Source: Opitutaceae bacterium
GTDB taxonomy: Bacteria; Verrucomicrobiota; Verrucomicrobiia; Opitutales; Opitutaceae
DNA: 64,000 nucleotides
Reading direction: 5' to 3'
Assembly: GCA_016794785.1 (NCBI GenBank)
Contig: JAEUHC010000002.1
Location: forward strand, 1 to 64,000
Shown: piece after piece, positions 10,481 through 18,380 of the stretch
Layout: each line of letters starts with the position of its first letter
How positions within the stretch are numbered: the stretch's first letter is position 1
Notes under the pieces: model-generated
Told to the model about the DNA's origin: nothing
The model's input: the letters and a program-made list of their open reading frames with translations, nothing else
The model's database searches: none
Made by a program: the position numbers and the translations under genes

Positions 10481-10768
10481 TCAGCCGAAGCGATCGAAGG
10501 CGCGCTTGGCCGCCTGGCTGAGATCGGTCCACGCCGTCTCGACGCCGCCCTTCAGATCGCCCCACGCGCTTTCGCTGGTGGCGCCGAGCGTCTTCAGCCT
10601 GGCCTTCATCGCATCGAGCTTCCGCTCGGTGTCGGCGAGTTCCTCGTAGGCGCTGATCTTGCCGTCGGCGGCGAGCTGCTTGGCCTTGGCGCGCGCGAGC
10701 GCGAGGCGGGCGTTGAGTTCGTCGAGCTGGGCTTCAAATTTCAGGCGGTAGGCGTCGCGCATGGACAT
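10481..10768 (-). CDS. small coiled-coil protein upstream of the UbiB kinase
   Basis: A 95-residue protein starting MSMRDAYRLKFEAQLDELNA. Almost the whole length is predicted helix with heptad spacing (LDELNARLALARAKAKQLAA, then LADTERKLDAMKARLKTL). The end is amphipathic (LSQAAKRAFDRFG). No enzymatic motif is visible. It resembles the short phasin-like or sll1863-type coiled-coil stress proteins found in many bacteria, but I cannot assign a family. The 14-base gap to the UbiB kinase gene indicates co-transcription. Confidence 0.7.
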   Translation of the reverse strand: MSMRDAYRLKFEAQLDELNARLALARAKAKQLAADGKISAYEELADTERKLDAMKARLKTLGATSESAWGDLKGGVETAWTDLSQAAKRAFDRFG

Positions 10769-10915
10769 GGTCGGTTCTCCTCTGGGATGAGCGGCTGGAT
10801 GGGCGCGAAGCGCGGCGCCGCTCGGGCCGGGGATCGCGATGACAATGTCCAGTGAGCAGGTCGCGGCGGGAAGTTTCAACGGTTATCAGCCCGCGCCTTC
10901 CCGGCCGCGCATCGC

Positions 10916-11761
10916 TCACCCGAGCAGTTCGTTGACGGCATCGCTCCAACCCAGCGGGCCGGGCCGGGCGAGGCGTCGCATGCGCGGCACCTCCAACGGG
11001 GCCCAGCCGCCCTTGTCTGACGGGAGGAGGAAGGCGTGATCGACCGCCGCAAGCAGGCCGGCGTCATTGGCGCTGTCGCCGAGCCCGGCCGTCACGACAG
11101 ATCGGCCGGCTGCCGTGGCAAAAAGCGCGGCCAGCAGCCGGACAGCGCGACCCTTGTCGGTTTCGGCGCCGGTCACCGTGCGGAAACGGCCGCCATGCCG
11201 GGCGCACAGCCCCTCGGGGGCGAGGGCCGCCTCGAAGACGGCCCACGTTTCCGGCGGAAGCTGGTCCACGAGCGTCTCGCTGAAATCGCGCCGCTGCGCG
11301 CGCGCCGCCGCGGCTTCGTCGAGGCCGGTGACCTCCGCGATTTGGCGCACCGTCAACTCGGCGTAGCCGGTCACGGGAATGCCCGCGCGATCCGCGGCGC
11401 GCCGGATGCCGGCTTTCACTTGGGCGAAGGGCTGCCCGAGCGCATGGACGCGCTCGCCGGCTGCGCCCGAGGCGAGGGGCCAGTCGGCGACCGGCAGCCC
11501 GGCCGATTCCGGCACGAACACCGCCGCGCCGTTTTCGACGATGAAGGGCGTGTGCTCGAGCCCGAGCTCGCGCCGGATCGGGCGTTGCTCCGCGGCCGAT
11601 TTCGAGGAGCAGAACACGACCGGCACGCCGCGCGCCGCGAGCCGGTCGAGCGCGGCTCGGGCCGGCTCCGCGGAATACGTGCGCGTGTCGAGCAGCGTGC
11701 CGTCGAGATCGGTGAAGACGATCAACGGCGCCGGCGTGGACGTGGGGGAGGGCGCTGTCAT
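10916..11761 (-). CDS. mannosyl-3-phosphoglycerate phosphatase (HAD family)
   Basis: A 281-residue HAD-superfamily phosphatase (Cof/MPGP branch). Motif I is FTDLDGTLLD with Asp18 as likely nucleophile and Asp20 as general acid/base. Motif II is CSSKSAAE. TGAETDKGRAV supplies the lysine, and motif IV is AGLGDSANDAGLL. The MPGP-type features PFIVENGAAVFVP and SSKSAAEQ are present. The product would remove phosphate from mannosyl-3-phosphoglycerate to give the compatible solute mannosylglycerate. The synthase gene ends seven bases upstream, which makes the assignment firm beyond generic HAD. Confidence 0.85.
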   Translation of the reverse strand: MTAPSPTSTPAPLIVFTDLDGTLLDTRTYSAEPARAALDRLAARGVPVVFCSSKSAAEQRPIRRELGLEHTPFIVENGAAVFVPESAGLPVADWPLASGAAGERVHALGQPFAQVKAGIRRAADRAGIPVTGYAELTVRQIAEVTGLDEAAAARAQRRDFSETLVDQLPPETWAVFEAALAPEGLCARHGGRFRTVTGAETDKGRAVRLLAALFATAAGRSVVTAGLGDSANDAGLLAAVDHAFLLPSDKGGWAPLEVPRMRRLARPGPLGWSDAVNELLG

Positions 11762-11768
11762 GCGCCGA

Positions 11769-12968
11769 TCAGGCGGGCGAACCGGGCGCGCCGACGCGGC
11801 GCTCGACCACCTCCTGCGCGATCGCGGTGAACTTGGCGAGGTCGAGGCGCTCGAGGCTCGGGTAGGTGTGCACGGGTTGCAGGGTTTCGCCCTCCTTCAG
11901 CAGCCCGCTCTGGCGCAGCTCGGCGTCGATTTCCTGCTGCAGCGATGGCGGGCAGAGGCGCGAGTGATAGACGGTCGAAAGCGAGCCGCGGATCATGTCG
12001 GCGATGTGATCCTCGCCCTTGTTTTCGTGGAAGTGCGGGTTGCGCGACTCGATCTGGCAGATGCGGATGAGGTGGCGCATGTCGCCGTGCTCCGTGGGGA
12101 AGACGCCGCCGTATTGCTCCAGCAGATCGATGTAGTGGAAGGGCTCGACGGCGTAGCCGGTCGCGTAGCGGATCGACATCGCGAGATCGAGGGTGAGCGC
12201 GTGCTCGCCGGCGTTGCCGGTCTTGACGATCTCGGTCTCGAAGCCGGTGTGGTGGCTGAGGAGCCGGTTCAGCGCGTGGTTGCAGTGGCGGGAGCTGCGA
12301 CCCCATTTCGCGAAGTAGAGCGACTGCTCGACGATCTTGGGCTTCGAGTGCCAGGAGATGCGGACGAGCGTGTGGGCGCCGCCGTTGATGAGGAAGCCTG
12401 CGGCATATTCGCGCACATATTCGTTCACCGCGCCGGGGAAATAGTTGTCGCTGTCCACGAAGCCGACGTAGCGCCGGCCCATCATCCGGGCGAGCACGGT
12501 GCCGATCATCATGCCCTCGGCCTTGCCGTTGCGCACGCAGCCGGTGTCGTCGAGCAGCTCTGGATAGCCGCCCGCGGCGAACGCGGCGCCGATGGCGGGA
12601 TCTTTTTGGTGCACGATCACAACCTGCTTGTGCGTGAAGCGGCAGAAATTCGCGATCGACTCCTGCTCGAGGAAGAACCGGTCGATGGGCTCGCGCGGGC
12701 TGTTCGAGACCACGATGACGAGGCACGAATTGGGGATGCCGACGAGCACGCCCTCGATCAGCTTCAGCCGCTCGCTGCGCACGGGGACCACGATGGCCAT
12801 CTCGCGCTGCACGCCGTAGAGGGCGTCGGCCGGGAGGCTGCGCACGATGGCGTCGTCGCTGCCGGGGGCCTCGGGTCCGGGGCCGGCATCAAGCTCGTAG
12901 ATTTTCTGAAGGCCATAGATCCGGACCGCGCCGAGGCGGTCAAACTCACGAGGTATTTCGATGCGCAT
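11769..12968 (-). CDS. mpgS: mannosyl-3-phosphoglycerate synthase (GT55)
   Basis: A 399-residue cytoplasmic glycosyltransferase that joins GDP-mannose to 3-phosphoglycerate. The family start MRIEIPREFDRLGAVRIYGL is intact. The nucleotide-sugar region is visible as IVVPVRSERLKLIEGVL, GKAEGMMIG, and the metal-binding DxD-type FVDSDNYFPGAVNE. HKQVVIVHQKDPA and a basic substrate region lie between these. Length matches known MpgS proteins (about 390-400). An AGGGA ribosome site precedes the ATG at 12968. With the phosphatase just downstream it forms the complete two-step mannosylglycerate route. Confidence 0.9.
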   Translation of the reverse strand: MRIEIPREFDRLGAVRIYGLQKIYELDAGPGPEAPGSDDAIVRSLPADALYGVQREMAIVVPVRSERLKLIEGVLVGIPNSCLVIVVSNSPREPIDRFFLEQESIANFCRFTHKQVVIVHQKDPAIGAAFAAGGYPELLDDTGCVRNGKAEGMMIGTVLARMMGRRYVGFVDSDNYFPGAVNEYVREYAAGFLINGGAHTLVRISWHSKPKIVEQSLYFAKWGRSSRHCNHALNRLLSHHTGFETEIVKTGNAGEHALTLDLAMSIRYATGYAVEPFHYIDLLEQYGGVFPTEHGDMRHLIRICQIESRNPHFHENKGEDHIADMIRGSLSTVYHSRLCPPSLQQEIDAELRQSGLLKEGETLQPVHTYPSLERLDLAKFTAIAQEVVERRVGAPGSPA

Positions 12969-13056
12969 AGTCCCTCACGATACAGCGTCCGCCGGCGCGT
13001 GGTCGAGCCTCGCGGCCGGATTGCCCAAAAAAATTCCGGGTCGGGGCGGGGAAAAA

Positions 13057-13941
13057 TTACTCGGCCACGGGCTCGGGCCGACGCAGGTGCACCACGCGCT
13101 GGGGGAACGGGATCTCGATGTCGTTTTCGCGAAAGGCCTTTTCGATGGCGAAATTGATCTCGCTGCGGAAACGCCGCGGGGTGCGCGCCATCTCCTGGCT
13201 CCAGACGCCGAGCTCGAAGTTGAGCGAGCTGTCGCCGAAGTTCTCGAAATAGACATTGGGCGCCGGGGTCTTGAGCACGGCCGGATGGCCGGCGGCCACC
13301 TCGAGGAGAATGCGGCGCACCTTCTCCACATCCGAGCCGTAGGCGACGCCGATGGGCACGCGGAACCGCACCTTGGGATCGCCGTGGCTCCAGTTGGTGA
13401 TCGGGTGCGTGATCAGATCGGAGTTGGGGACGATGATGGAGATGTTGTCGTTGGTGACGACGGTTGTGCTGCGCAGGCTGATCTTGGTCACCTGGCCGGC
13501 CACGCCGTTGACCTCGATGCGGTCGCCCAGGACGATCGGGCGTTCGGCCAGCAGAATGAGGCCGCTGACAAAATTGCTGACGATGTTCTGCAGACCGAAG
13601 CCGATGCCGACGCCGAGCGCGCCGGCCACGACGGCGAGGGAGGTGAGATCGACCCCGTTTACGACGAGGGCGATGTAGAAGCCCAGCGTCAGGAAAACGT
13701 AGCCGAGGATCTTGGTGATCGCGAACTGGACGCTGGGATCAAGATGGGTGAACGTGAGCGCCCGGCGAACGATGAGCCGCCGGAAGACCACATTGGCGAA
13801 GACGATGGCCACGAACCAGAGGAGGATCTTGGCGAGGGCGAGGACGGTGAACGGTGATTCGCCGAGCCGGATCAGCGGATAATTGAGCCATTCGAAGTAG
13901 TCCGACAGGGCGGCGAGCGGCAGGGGACTGGTCAGGGGCAT
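13057..13941 (-). CDS. small-conductance mechanosensitive channel (MscS family)
   Basis: A 294-residue inner-membrane channel. There are about three transmembrane segments (30-55, 72-98, 105-128). The pore helix TM3 is glycine/alanine-rich (VAGALGVGIGFGLQNIVSNF), followed by the MscS beta domain (LAERPIVLGDRIEVNGVAGQV, TTVVTNDNISIIVPNS) and an alpha-beta C-terminal domain. The channel opens under membrane tension to release solutes after hypo-osmotic shock. Mannosylglycerate genes start 88 bases downstream on the same strand, so this locus combines osmolyte synthesis with osmolyte release. Co-transcription is possible but not shown. Confidence 0.9.
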   Translation of the reverse strand: MPLTSPLPLAALSDYFEWLNYPLIRLGESPFTVLALAKILLWFVAIVFANVVFRRLIVRRALTFTHLDPSVQFAITKILGYVFLTLGFYIALVVNGVDLTSLAVVAGALGVGIGFGLQNIVSNFVSGLILLAERPIVLGDRIEVNGVAGQVTKISLRSTTVVTNDNISIIVPNSDLITHPITNWSHGDPKVRFRVPIGVAYGSDVEKVRRILLEVAAGHPAVLKTPAPNVYFENFGDSSLNFELGVWSQEMARTPRRFRSEINFAIEKAFRENDIEIPFPQRVVHLRRPEPVAE

Positions 13942-13979
13942 GGCTGGGGCAAAGTGGCGCCACGGTGGACGCCGAAAAA

Positions 13980-14073
13980 TGGCGGAGAGAGAGGGATTCG
14001 AACCCTCGGTAGGGGTTTAAATCCCTACAACGCTTTAGCAAAGCGCCGCTTTCGACCACTCAGCCATCTCTCC
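13980..14073 (-). tRNA. tRNA-Ser (anticodon GCU)
   Basis: Read on the minus strand, the gene starts GGAGAGATGGCTGAGTGG and ends GGTTCGAATCCCTCTCTCC, with discriminator G and an encoded CCA. The seven-base acceptor stem pairs exactly. The anticodon loop is TTGCTAA between the GCGCT and AGCGT arms, giving GCU. A long variable arm (TAGGGATTT-AAACCCCTA) is diagnostic of tRNA-Ser. Total length is 94 bases including CCA. Confidence 0.95.
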
Positions 14074-14199
14074 GACGATCGAACGGCGAGGGAAACGGCG
14101 CGGATTCAAAGTGCAAGGTCGATTTCACGATCACGCGGCCGGTGACGCGGAAAATGCGGGTTGAACGCCACTCGGCCGCGACCTACTTTCCGCCGCCCC

Positions 14200-14475
14200 A
14201 TGCCAGACGTGCATCACGAAACCGTTTTCTTCTCGGGCCATGTGCAGGGGGTGGGCTTCCGTTTCACGGCGATGCAGGTGGCGAAGGAGTTCGAGGTCTC
14301 GGGCTATGTGCGCAACCTGTCCGATGGCCGCGTGCAACTGGAGGCCGAGGGCGCGGCAGCCGAGGTCGCGGCCTTCATCGACGCCGTGCAGGAGCGCCTG
14401 CACGGCTACATCCGCAAGGTGGAGCGCACCGCGCAGCGGCGGGCGGCGGAGTTCCGGGGCTTCACCATCAAGTAG
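14200..14475 (+). CDS. acyP: acylphosphatase
   Basis: A 91-residue cytoplasmic enzyme that hydrolyses carboxyl-phosphate bonds. It has the family signatures FFSGHVQGVGFRFTAMQVA (with the catalytic arginine in VGFR) and the asparagine-bearing segment SGYVRNLSDGRVQLEAEG. The start at ATG 14200 gives the usual length of about 90. It is followed five bases later by the ABC ATPase gene, so it probably heads or shares that operon, although a functional link with export is not evident. Confidence 0.92.
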   Translation: MPDVHHETVFFSGHVQGVGFRFTAMQVAKEFEVSGYVRNLSDGRVQLEAEGAAAEVAAFIDAVQERLHGYIRKVERTAQRRAAEFRGFTIK

Positions 14476-14480
14476 CGCCG

Positions 14481-15356
14481 ATGTCCGCCGAACCGATTGC
14501 CACCGCTACTGCACCTGCGATCGAACTGCGCGGGCTGCTGAAGGATTTTTCCGTCGGGCTGCGCGGCGTGAAGCTCCGCGCCGTGGACCATCTCGATCTC
14601 CGCGTGGAAGCGGGGCAGGTTTACGGGCTCCTCGGCCCCAACGGCTCGGGCAAGAGCACCACGATCAAGCTGCTGCTCGGCCTGCTCGAGCCGAGCGCCG
14701 GCACATGCGCGATTTTCGGCGTGCCGAGCGCGCGGGTCGAGGCGCGGCGCGAGGTCGGCTACCTGCCCGAGGCGCCCTATTTCTACCGGCACCTCACGGG
14801 CCGCGAGCTGGTGCGTTTCTACGGCCAGATGTGCGGGCTCGGCGGGGCGGCCCTCGCCGCCCGAATCGACGAGGTGCTCGCGACCGTGGGTATGGTCGCC
14901 GCGGCTGATCGCCGGGTCGGCACTTACTCAAAGGGCATGCTCCAGCGCATCGGCCTGGCGCAGGCGCTCGTGCATGATCCGCGGCTGCTGATCCTCGACG
15001 AGCCGACCGCCGGCGTCGATCCCGTGGGCTCCGCGGCGATCACGGATTTGATTCTCCAGCTGAAGGCGCGCGGCAAGACCGTGCTGATCACCTCGCACCT
15101 CCTCGGCCAGATCGAGGATGTCTGCGACCGTGTCGCGATCCTCGACCGCGGCCGGCTGCTCCTCGAAGGGGCCGTGGCTGATCTCGTCGGGCGCGGCGAT
15201 CGGCAGGCGCTCGTGGTGGAGGCGCTGCCGGCGGGCGAACTCGCCGAGCTGCGCGCGTGGCTCGCGGCGCGCGGGCGCAAGCTTGAGGCGGTGGAAACGC
15301 CGCGCGCGCGGCTCGACCGCGTGTTTCTGGAAAAGGTGGGGAGGCGGGAGCCGTGA
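14481..15356 (+). CDS. ABC exporter ATP-binding protein
   Basis: A 291-residue ATPase. Walker A is GPNGSGKST (about residues 53-61). The Q-loop region is GYLPEAPYFYRHLTGREL. The signature is YSKGMLQRIGLAQAL, Walker B is LLILDEPTAGVDP, and the H-loop is TSHLL. The GYLPE/YSKGM/GVDP pattern belongs to the ABC-2-type exporter (CcmA/NatA-like) subfamily. The C-terminal 70 residues form the small domain usual for these proteins. The permease gene overlaps its stop by four bases, so the two make one transporter. The substrate is unknown. Confidence 0.85.
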   Translation: MSAEPIATATAPAIELRGLLKDFSVGLRGVKLRAVDHLDLRVEAGQVYGLLGPNGSGKSTTIKLLLGLLEPSAGTCAIFGVPSARVEARREVGYLPEAPYFYRHLTGRELVRFYGQMCGLGGAALAARIDEVLATVGMVAAADRRVGTYSKGMLQRIGLAQALVHDPRLLILDEPTAGVDPVGSAAITDLILQLKARGKTVLITSHLLGQIEDVCDRVAILDRGRLLLEGAVADLVGRGDRQALVVEALPAGELAELRAWLAARGRKLEAVETPRARLDRVFLEKVGRREP

Positions 15357-16189
15357 GCGCCGTGCCGTTTTCCCTCCGCCGCACGGCGCTGATCGCGGGC
15401 AACACGCTGCGCGAGGCGTCGCGGCAGCGGCTTTTCCTCTTTCTGCTTGGGCTCGCGCTGGCACTCGTGCTCGGCGCGCGGTGGTTTCGCGATTTCAACT
15501 TCGGTGCGCCGGAGCTGAAGTTTCTCTTCGACTGCGGCCAGGGCGCGATGGCGTTCTTCGGCGCGGCGCTCACGGTCACGGCCGCGGCGCAGCTTTTCTT
15601 CAGCGAGATTGAGAACCGGACGGCGCTCACGCTGCTCGCGAAGCCGGTGTGGCGCGCCGAATTCATCGCGGGCAAGCTTCTCGGCATCGCGGCGCTGGCG
15701 GCGATCTTCTGCGCGCTACTGACCGTGCTGCTCCTCGCCGTGCTGTGGTGGCGCGAGGGCGAGCTGATGGCGGAGTATTCCGACACGTTCGCGGAGGGCC
15801 GCGTGGTCAGCTACGGCCTCGTGGCGCTCGCGGGCCTGATGCAGTGGCTGAAACTCGCGGTGCTCGCGGCCTTCGTGCTGCTGGTCGCGAGCTTTGCGCA
15901 GACGCAGCTTTTCTCCGTGGTGACGGGGTTTTTCCTGCTCGTGATTTTCCATCTGCAATATCTCGCGCAGGACGCCTATGCCCGCGGCGGGACGTGGATC
16001 GGCCGGGTGTTCGGCAGCGTGCTCGCGGCGATGTTTCCCAACTTCCAGCTCTTCGGTCTGGCCGATTCGCCGCAGGCGGCGGACGCGCCCTCGGTCGCCA
16101 GCGTCCTTATCGTGTGCGGCTACGCGGCGGGCTACGTTGTGGTCGCGGGCGCGCTGGCGGTGTTCAGCTTTCGTCGCCGTGAAATCTGA
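15353..16189 (+). CDS. ABC-2-type exporter permease
   Basis: A 278-residue membrane protein with about six hydrophobic spans (roughly 24-44, 62-85, 110-133, 155-185, 190-210, 240-265). The conserved ABC-2 pattern FFSEIENRTALTLLAKPVWRAEFIAGKLLG (about 83-112) is the cytoplasmic coupling region seen in NosY/ABC-2 permeases. The GTG start at 15353 overlaps the ATPase stop (GTGA), so translation is coupled. Its substrate cannot be told. A composite palindromic repeat begins right at its stop codon. Confidence 0.85.
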   Translation: MSAVPFSLRRTALIAGNTLREASRQRLFLFLLGLALALVLGARWFRDFNFGAPELKFLFDCGQGAMAFFGAALTVTAAAQLFFSEIENRTALTLLAKPVWRAEFIAGKLLGIAALAAIFCALLTVLLLAVLWWREGELMAEYSDTFAEGRVVSYGLVALAGLMQWLKLAVLAAFVLLVASFAQTQLFSVVTGFFLLVIFHLQYLAQDAYARGGTWIGRVFGSVLAAMFPNFQLFGLADSPQAADAPSVASVLIVCGYAAGYVVVAGALAVFSFRRREI

Positions 16190-16343
16190 GAGGGCATCGA
16201 AAAAGGGCGCTGGCCCAAGTAGCGGCGGGCGTCTCTGCCCGCCGGTTCACGACGTCCGCTCAAATCTCGGCGGGCAGGGACGCCCGCCGCTACGCTATCG
16301 CCCGCAAGCCACCTCCGGCCGAGAACCTTTTTCGACGCGCTCT
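16189..16343. repeat. composite nested inverted repeat, REP/MITE-like
   Basis: The outer arms at about 16189-16207 and 16325-16343 are imperfect inverted copies sharing CGAAAAAGG. Inside, 16219-16244 and 16268-16293 are 26-base inverted copies with one mismatch. Each inner arm is itself a hairpin of GGCGGGC pairing with GCCCGCC. A third copy of the inner unit lies at 19223-19250. It occupies the gap after the ABC permease stop and could form a large RNA structure that stabilises or terminates the upstream message. Confidence 0.7.
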
Positions 16344-16365
16344 GAGGCCGAGACCCAAGCGGGGT

Positions 16366-16446
16366 GGTGGGCGGGCACGGCCCGTGCCCGCATGGGAGGC
16401 AGCGGGAAAATGGGACGAATGCGGGCACGGGACGTGCCCGCCCACC
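16366..16446. repeat. nested perfect inverted repeat ending at a start codon
   Basis: GGTGGGCGGGCACG (16366-16379) pairs with 16433-16446, and CCCGTGCCCGCAT (16381-16393) pairs perfectly with 16419-16431. The right arm ends one base before the ATG at 16448, so the usual ribosome-binding position lies inside the repeat. This is a different family from the repeat just upstream, although it shares the GCGGGC core. Confidence 0.75.
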
Positions 16447-16447
16447 T

Positions 16448-17230
16448 ATGATGCGCTCCCGTTTCTTTGTGCTTCTGGTGATCGTCGCCGGCCTCGGCGG
16501 CGCGGGCGCGCTGCTCCAGCGCCTCGCGCAGCCCGCGTGGGCGGAGGTGCGCGCCCGGCAGCCGGCGCTGCGGCTGGATGCGTCGGTGGCCACGGCGGGG
16601 CAGGGCGTGACACTCGGATTGCTGGGCGGCTTCCGGGCGCTGGCGGCCGATTTCACCTGGGTCCGGGTTTACGCGCTGTGGGAGCGGCGCGAGATCGCGG
16701 GCGTGCAAAACCTGATCCAGCTCGTGGGCACGCTCGATCCGCGGCCGCTTTATTTCTGGCTCAACGGTTCGCGCATCATGGCGCACGACTTCGCGGCGTG
16801 GCGCATGCAGGCCGCGGGCGGCTACGACCGCCTGTCGCCGGAGGAGCGCGCGCGCATCGATCGCGAGCAGGGCCAGCTCGGTCTCCGGCACCTCGAGGCG
16901 GCGATGGCGTTTCACCCGGCGAGCGCCGATCTGTGGATCGAGCGCGCGAGCATCGAACTCAACCGCCTGCACGATCCGCTGGCGGCGGCGGCGAGCTACC
17001 GCCGCGCCTGGGAGCAGCCGCGCGGGCCCTACTACGCGGCGAGGCTCCATGCCGAGCTGCTGCGCCGGGCGGGCAAGCTTCGCGAGGCGCTCGACTGGCT
17101 CGTGCAACTGCACCCCACGCTGCCGCCCGACGACGATGCAGCCGCCGCCGCGGTCGTGCTCGGTCGCATCCGCGAACTCGAACGGGAACTCAACGTGCCG
17201 CCCACGCTGGCCTACCGCGCGCCGCGATGA
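16448..17230 (+). CDS. secreted or membrane-anchored helical-repeat (TPR-like) protein
   Basis: A 260-residue protein starting MMRSRFFVLLVIVAGLGGAG, with an N-terminal signal anchor (about 5-25). The rest is helical with TPR-like spacing, for example DLWIERASIELNRLHDPLAA and AARLHAELLRRAGKLREALD. A central motif FTWVRVYALWERREI is followed by DPRPLYFWLNGSRIM. I do not recognise a named family. It lies in the ABC exporter-menA run and overlaps menA by four bases. ATG 16448 and 16451 are both possible. A palindromic repeat abuts the start and leaves no visible Shine-Dalgarno sequence. Confidence 0.7.
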   Translation: MMRSRFFVLLVIVAGLGGAGALLQRLAQPAWAEVRARQPALRLDASVATAGQGVTLGLLGGFRALAADFTWVRVYALWERREIAGVQNLIQLVGTLDPRPLYFWLNGSRIMAHDFAAWRMQAAGGYDRLSPEERARIDREQGQLGLRHLEAAMAFHPASADLWIERASIELNRLHDPLAAAASYRRAWEQPRGPYYAARLHAELLRRAGKLREALDWLVQLHPTLPPDDDAAAAAVVLGRIRELERELNVPPTLAYRAPR

Positions 17231-18120
17231 ACGGGAGCCGCCTGCAAATCTGGATCGAGGCCGTCCGGCCGCGGACGCTGCCCGCGGCCGTGGCGCCGGT
17301 GCTGGTGGGTTCGGCGCTCGCGTGGCGCGACCAGGCTTTTGTGCCTGCGGCGGCGGGGCTCTGCCTCGGCTTCGCCCTGCTCGTGCAGATCGGGACGAAT
17401 TTCGCCAACGACTACTACGATTTCCTCCGGGGCGCGGACACCGCGGCGCGCGTGGGACCGCGACGGGCGGTGGCCGCGGGGCTCGTCGCGCCCGCGACGA
17501 TGCGGCGCGCGATGATCGCGGTGTTTGCGGCGGCGTTTCTGTGCGGGCTGGGTTTGCTCGCGTGGGGCGGGCCCTGGCTGCTGGCGATTGGCATCGCGAG
17601 CATTGTCTGCGGCGTGGCCTACACGGGCGGGCCCTGGCCGCTGGCCTACGTGGGGCTGGGCGATGTGTTCGTGTTTTTGTTTTTCGGGCTCGTGGCCGTG
17701 GGCGGCACCTACTTCGTGCAGGCGGGGCGGCTGACGGCGGATGCGCTGCTGGCCGGCGGGCCCATCGGGCTGCTGGCGGCAAATATCCTCGTTGTGAACA
17801 ATTATCGCGACGCCGAGACCGACGCCGTGGCGGGCAAGCGCACGCTGGTCGTGCGCGTCGGCCGCGGCGCGGCGCGCGTGCAGTTCGGCGTGTCGCTCGT
17901 CGCGGCCCTGGCGGCGCCGTTTTGGTTCCTCGCGCGCGGCGGCCGCGCCTGGTGCCTGCTGCCGCTCCTGCTGGCCCCCGTGGCGTGGAGTCACGCCCGG
18001 CGGCTGCGTGAAAGCACCACGCCCGGCGAACTGATCGCCCTGCTGGGCGCGACGGGGAAACTGCTGGCCGCTTACGCCGTGCTGCTGGCGGCGGGCTTGG
18101 TCCTACAGGCATCCGCCTGA
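17227..18120 (+). CDS. menA: 1,4-dihydroxy-2-naphthoate prenyltransferase (UbiA family)
   Basis: A 297-residue polytopic inner-membrane enzyme of menaquinone synthesis that attaches the prenyl chain to DHNA. It starts with the MenA-type IWIEAVRPRTLPAAVAPVL. The first Asp-rich motif is NFANDYYDFLRGAD and the second is NNYRDAETDAVAGKRTL, which is characteristic of MenA within UbiA. About eight or nine hydrophobic helices are visible. The start at 17227 overlaps the preceding stop (ATGA). Other men genes are not in the window. Confidence 0.9.
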   Translation: MNGSRLQIWIEAVRPRTLPAAVAPVLVGSALAWRDQAFVPAAAGLCLGFALLVQIGTNFANDYYDFLRGADTAARVGPRRAVAAGLVAPATMRRAMIAVFAAAFLCGLGLLAWGGPWLLAIGIASIVCGVAYTGGPWPLAYVGLGDVFVFLFFGLVAVGGTYFVQAGRLTADALLAGGPIGLLAANILVVNNYRDAETDAVAGKRTLVVRVGRGAARVQFGVSLVAALAAPFWFLARGGRAWCLLPLLLAPVAWSHARRLRESTTPGELIALLGATGKLLAAYAVLLAAGLVLQASA

Positions 18121-18380
18121 CCCGGCCACAAGACACCCACAGCAACTATGGATGTTCAGCCGTGCGAGGGGTTGACAAACTGCAGTCTGAAAATCGGTGG
18201 CTTGGAACCGGGAGTTTGGCGGTTGGATCTGTGCTCCGGACGCCGTGCTTGCTCACATAGTTCCTTCCTTTGCCGCTCATGTTAGCAGCCCCTGATCGAT
18301 TGCCCCAGTCTTTATCTTGAGCATTGGAACTTACATATCAGCTTTGCCTAGCAGAACTCGACGCAGGTCTCACTCGTAAC
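18121..18380. other. AT-richer gap with no recognised element
   Basis: This 260-base stretch between menA and the orphan lipoprotein is visibly lower in GC than its surroundings. It holds a TTGACA hexamer at 18173-18178 but no convincing -10 box at proper spacing, no open frame of useful length and no repeat that I can match elsewhere in the window. It may carry the promoter of the lipoprotein gene. Confidence 0.3.

Noticed and set aside
16219..16293. CRISPR-like array in the repeats near 16 kb
   Set aside because: The units are inverted, not direct, with only two copies together and no spacer series or cas genes.
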